From assembly GCA_023461035.1 (NCBI GenBank), contig JAEWOD010000009.1:1-8242 (forward strand): a stretch of 8,242 nt of DNA. The letters are read 5' to 3'. Both the position numbers and the translations under genes were made by a program. Position 1 is the stretch's first letter, and the number at the start of each line of letters is the position of its first letter. The stretch is from Bacteroidota bacterium (GTDB lineage Bacteria > Bacteroidota > Bacteroidia > Flavobacteriales > Weeksellaceae). Positions 6,888-8,242 of this stretch are shown here, in pieces. The notes beneath the pieces were generated by a model that made no database searches, was not told where the DNA came from, and saw nothing but the letters and a program-made list of their open reading frames with translations.

Positions 6888-6904
6888 GGTCAGGGCTTGT
6901 GACC
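6888..6904 (-). promoter_or_regulatory. inverted repeat in the lipoprotein leader
   Basis: GGTCA (6888-6892) and TGACC (6900-6904) form a perfect 5+5 inverted repeat with a 7-base centre, 22 bases before the lipoprotein ATG. It lies within the predicted leader, so it could be a hairpin near the ribosome binding site or a dimeric repressor site. Its short length makes chance a real possibility. Confidence 0.3.
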
Positions 6905-6932
6905 AGGCTGTGCCGGCAAGCCCGCCGCAACG

Positions 6933-6961
6933 CTTATGGCGTGGGCGGTTTAGTGTATCAA
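6933..6961 (-). promoter_or_regulatory. candidate sigma-70 promoter of the lipoprotein gene
   Basis: On the minus strand TTGATA (-35, 6956-6961), a 17-base spacer and CATAAG (-10, 6933-6938). This predicts a start near 6926 and a leader of about 60 bases. A GC-rich inverted repeat (CCGCC at 6922-6926 with GGCGG at 6944-6948, plus inner ACGC/GCGT) overlaps the -10 and spacer. The promoter lies inside the segment left between the IS and the gene. Confidence 0.45.
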
Positions 6962-7068
6962 TGAGTTACGGAAGTGAAGTAGAAAAAAATGGCGATTTTT
7001 AGGAATGCATCACTCGTTATGCTTGATGTGAGTGTTTGCTATTAATTTCGTTTGATGGGGTTTTGCGC

Positions 7069-7087
7069 TAAGGATGGTGTTCAAAAC
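7069..7087 (+). repeat. IS terminal inverted repeat, transposase 3' side
   Basis: TAAGGATGGTGTTCAAAAC, an exact reverse complement of 8224-8242. About 120 noncoding bases separate it from the transposase stop, including a GTGGC/GCCAC inverted repeat near 7091-7106. Confidence 0.93.
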
Positions 7088-7207
7088 ACCCGTGGCGGTG
7101 GCCACTGAGTCGAGATATTCCACATGATGACGAATTCGGCGTTTTTTGGGCTGCAAATAAGGGCATTTCACCCTTGCCGCTGGCCCTTTGGTCGGTTGTG
7201 GACGCAC

Positions 7208-8173
7208 TCATCCATGCAGACCCTGCAAAAGCTTGCGCCGCGCCATCCACAGATTGCTCAGCGCAAACAGCGTTACCAGGTTGGCCGTGTTTTTGGCCAG
7301 GCCACGGTACTTGACCTTGGTGTAGCCGAACTGCCGTTTGATGACGCGGAATGGGTGTTCCACTTTGGCCCGGATACGTGCCTTGACCTGCTCCAGCTTG
7401 TCCAGGATGGCGCCCATGGGCGTGCTCTTGTCCAGCGCACGGCGCTTGCCAGGGCGCATAGCCACATGCCACTGGGCAGTGATGTCTTGCGTCTCTTCGC
7501 GCTTGGCCACGCCCTGGTAACCCGCATCGGCAAACACATCGGCTTCGTCACCATGGACCAGCTTGCTGGCCTGAGTCACGTCGTTGACGTTGGCCGCCGT
7601 GCCCACCACGGTATGAACCAGGCCGGAATCGGCATCCACGCCGATGTGGGCTTTCATCCCAAAATGCCACTGATTCCCCTTCTTGGTCTGGTGCATCTCG
7701 GGGTCGCGTTCACCCCCCTTGTTCTTGGTCGAACTGGGCGCGGCAATCAGGGTGGCATCGACCACCGTGCCTTCGCGCAGCATCAGACCTTTGTCGGTGA
7801 GCGTGGCGTTGACGGTAGCCAGGATTCGTTGGGCCAACTGGTGCTCTTCGAGCAGATGGCGAAAGTGCAGGATGCTGACCCGGTCGGGAATACGTTCGAC
7901 GCTGGACAGACCCACAAACTCCCGGTACAGCGCGGTCTCGAAGAGGGCTTCTTCCATCGCCAGGTCGGACAGGCCGAACCACTGCTGGACGAAGTGAATG
8001 CGCAGCATGGCCTCCAACTCGAACGGAGGTCTGCCGGTCTTGGCTCGCGGTGCGCGCGGAGCAATCAATGCCAGCAACTCAGACCACGGCACCACCAGGT
8101 TCATCTCGTCCAAGAATACCGCTTTGCGCGTGCGTCGCTTGCTCAGATTCAGGCCGAGGTCTTGTTGCTTCAT
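7208..8173 (-). CDS. IS5-family (IS5 group) DDE transposase
   Basis: A 321-residue transposase catalysing cut-and-paste style movement of the enclosing element. The N-terminal region (about 15-110; RKAVFLDEMNLVVPW, GRPPFELEAMLRIHFVQQWF, FRHLLEEH) is the InsH-type helical DNA-binding domain. The catalytic DDE residues are intact: Asp139 in VVDATLIAAPSSTK, Asp216 in FADAGYQG, and Glu272 in the signature R-x3-E-x6-K (Arg268, Glu272, Lys279 in RAKVEHPFRVIK). The DPEMHQTKKGNQWHFGMKAHIGVD block (158-180) is highly characteristic of the IS5 group. The frame is uninterrupted, and together with perfect ends the element looks potentially active. The ATG at 8173 is 50 bases inside the outer repeat and lacks a clear Shine-Dalgarno. 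Long plus-strand frames opposite it are shadows. Confidence 0.96.
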   Translation of the reverse strand: MKQQDLGLNLSKRRTRKAVFLDEMNLVVPWSELLALIAPRAPRAKTGRPPFELEAMLRIHFVQQWFGLSDLAMEEALFETALYREFVGLSSVERIPDRVSILHFRHLLEEHQLAQRILATVNATLTDKGLMLREGTVVDATLIAAPSSTKNKGGERDPEMHQTKKGNQWHFGMKAHIGVDADSGLVHTVVGTAANVNDVTQASKLVHGDEADVFADAGYQGVAKREETQDITAQWHVAMRPGKRRALDKSTPMGAILDKLEQVKARIRAKVEHPFRVIKRQFGYTKVKYRGLAKNTANLVTLFALSNLWMARRKLLQGLHG

Positions 8174-8223
8174 GAGCGTATTGTCAGGCGCGGCGCCGTA
8201 CTTCAGACAGCGCCAGCGGCAGA

Positions 8224-8242
8224 GTTTTGAACACCATCCTTA
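8224..8242 (-). repeat. IS terminal inverted repeat, transposase 5' side
   Basis: GTTTTGAACACCATCCTTA on the plus strand, matching 7069-7087 in inverted orientation over all 19 bases. The window ends on its last base, so the outer flank is not visible. Confidence 0.93.

Larger units (their letters stand above)
6866..7068. other. upstream region of the lipoprotein gene, bounded by the IS
   Basis: 203 bases without a gene. It contains the candidate lipoprotein promoter, two inverted repeats, and an AT-rich stretch (about 6965-7060) next to the insertion sequence. No coding frame here has a credible start or family resemblance. Confidence 0.6.
7069..8242 (-). mobile_element. complete IS5-group insertion sequence (about 1.17 kb)
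   Basis: A single transposase gene is bounded by perfect 19-bp inverted repeats. TAAGGATGGTGTTCAAAAC lies at 7069-7087 and its exact complement at 8224-8242. The element reads on the minus strand, so the repeat at 8224-8242 is the upstream end. The size and single uninterrupted frame fit the IS5 group. Some outermost bases may be target site rather than element: IS5-group elements favour YTAR targets, and CTAA (7068-7071) abuts the GGATGG core at the left end. No name is assigned because the ISfinder comparison was not possible. Confidence 0.93.

Noticed and set aside
7159..7188. AAGGGC/GCCCTT inverted repeat downstream of the transposase as a terminator
   Set aside because: Six pairs with an 18-base loop and no proper T-run on the transposase strand; too weak to call.
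7124..8230. 368-codon plus-strand open frame inside the IS
   Set aside because: It is antisense to the full transposase gene, which carries clear catalytic motifs; this frame resembles nothing and runs into the inverted repeat.

Overview
The window looks like chromosomal DNA of a GC-rich betaproteobacterium, most likely a Comamonadaceae member (Comamonas or Acidovorax-like). I base this on recognising the protein types and on base composition, not on any database search. Apart from the truncated ccoG at the left edge, every gene lies on the minus strand.

Layout: (1) 1-1004 (+) is the C-terminal two thirds of ccoG, the di-[4Fe-4S] membrane protein needed to assemble cbb3-type cytochrome oxidase. 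(2) Converging on it with 26 bases between is a MocR-type regulator (GntR helix-turn-helix plus aminotransferase fold, minus, 2494 to 1031). (3) Just upstream of that, 41 bases away, is an Old Yellow Enzyme of the YqjM/XenA class (minus, 3651 to 2536). These two probably form a transcription unit, with the regulator second. (4) A textbook intrinsic terminator (3698-3733) separates them from an orphan ParB-like DNA-binding protein with a C-terminal leucine zipper (minus, 4626 to 3757). That gene has its own recognisable promoter and a good ribosome binding site. (5) 4627-4873 is intergenic and carries this promoter and a second strong terminator. (6) 6865 to 4874 (minus) encodes a 663-residue outer-membrane-type lipoprotein of no family I recognise. 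It is strikingly AT-rich compared with everything around it and carries a tandem Gly/Asn/Asp/Ser linker. (7) 6866-7068 is its upstream region, with a plausible sigma-70 promoter and two inverted repeats. (8) 7069-8242 is a complete IS5-group insertion sequence bounded by perfect 19-bp inverted repeats; the window stops on the last base of the outer repeat.

The genes do not form one pathway. The left part is ordinary core and metabolic sequence: respiratory oxidase maturation, and a flavin ene-reductase with a candidate regulator. The right part (about 4.8-8.2 kb) looks like accessory DNA: an AT-rich gene for a surface protein next to a mobile element. I found no defence system, CRISPR array, tRNA or rRNA. 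The least explained object is the lipoprotein, followed by the orphan ParB-like protein.
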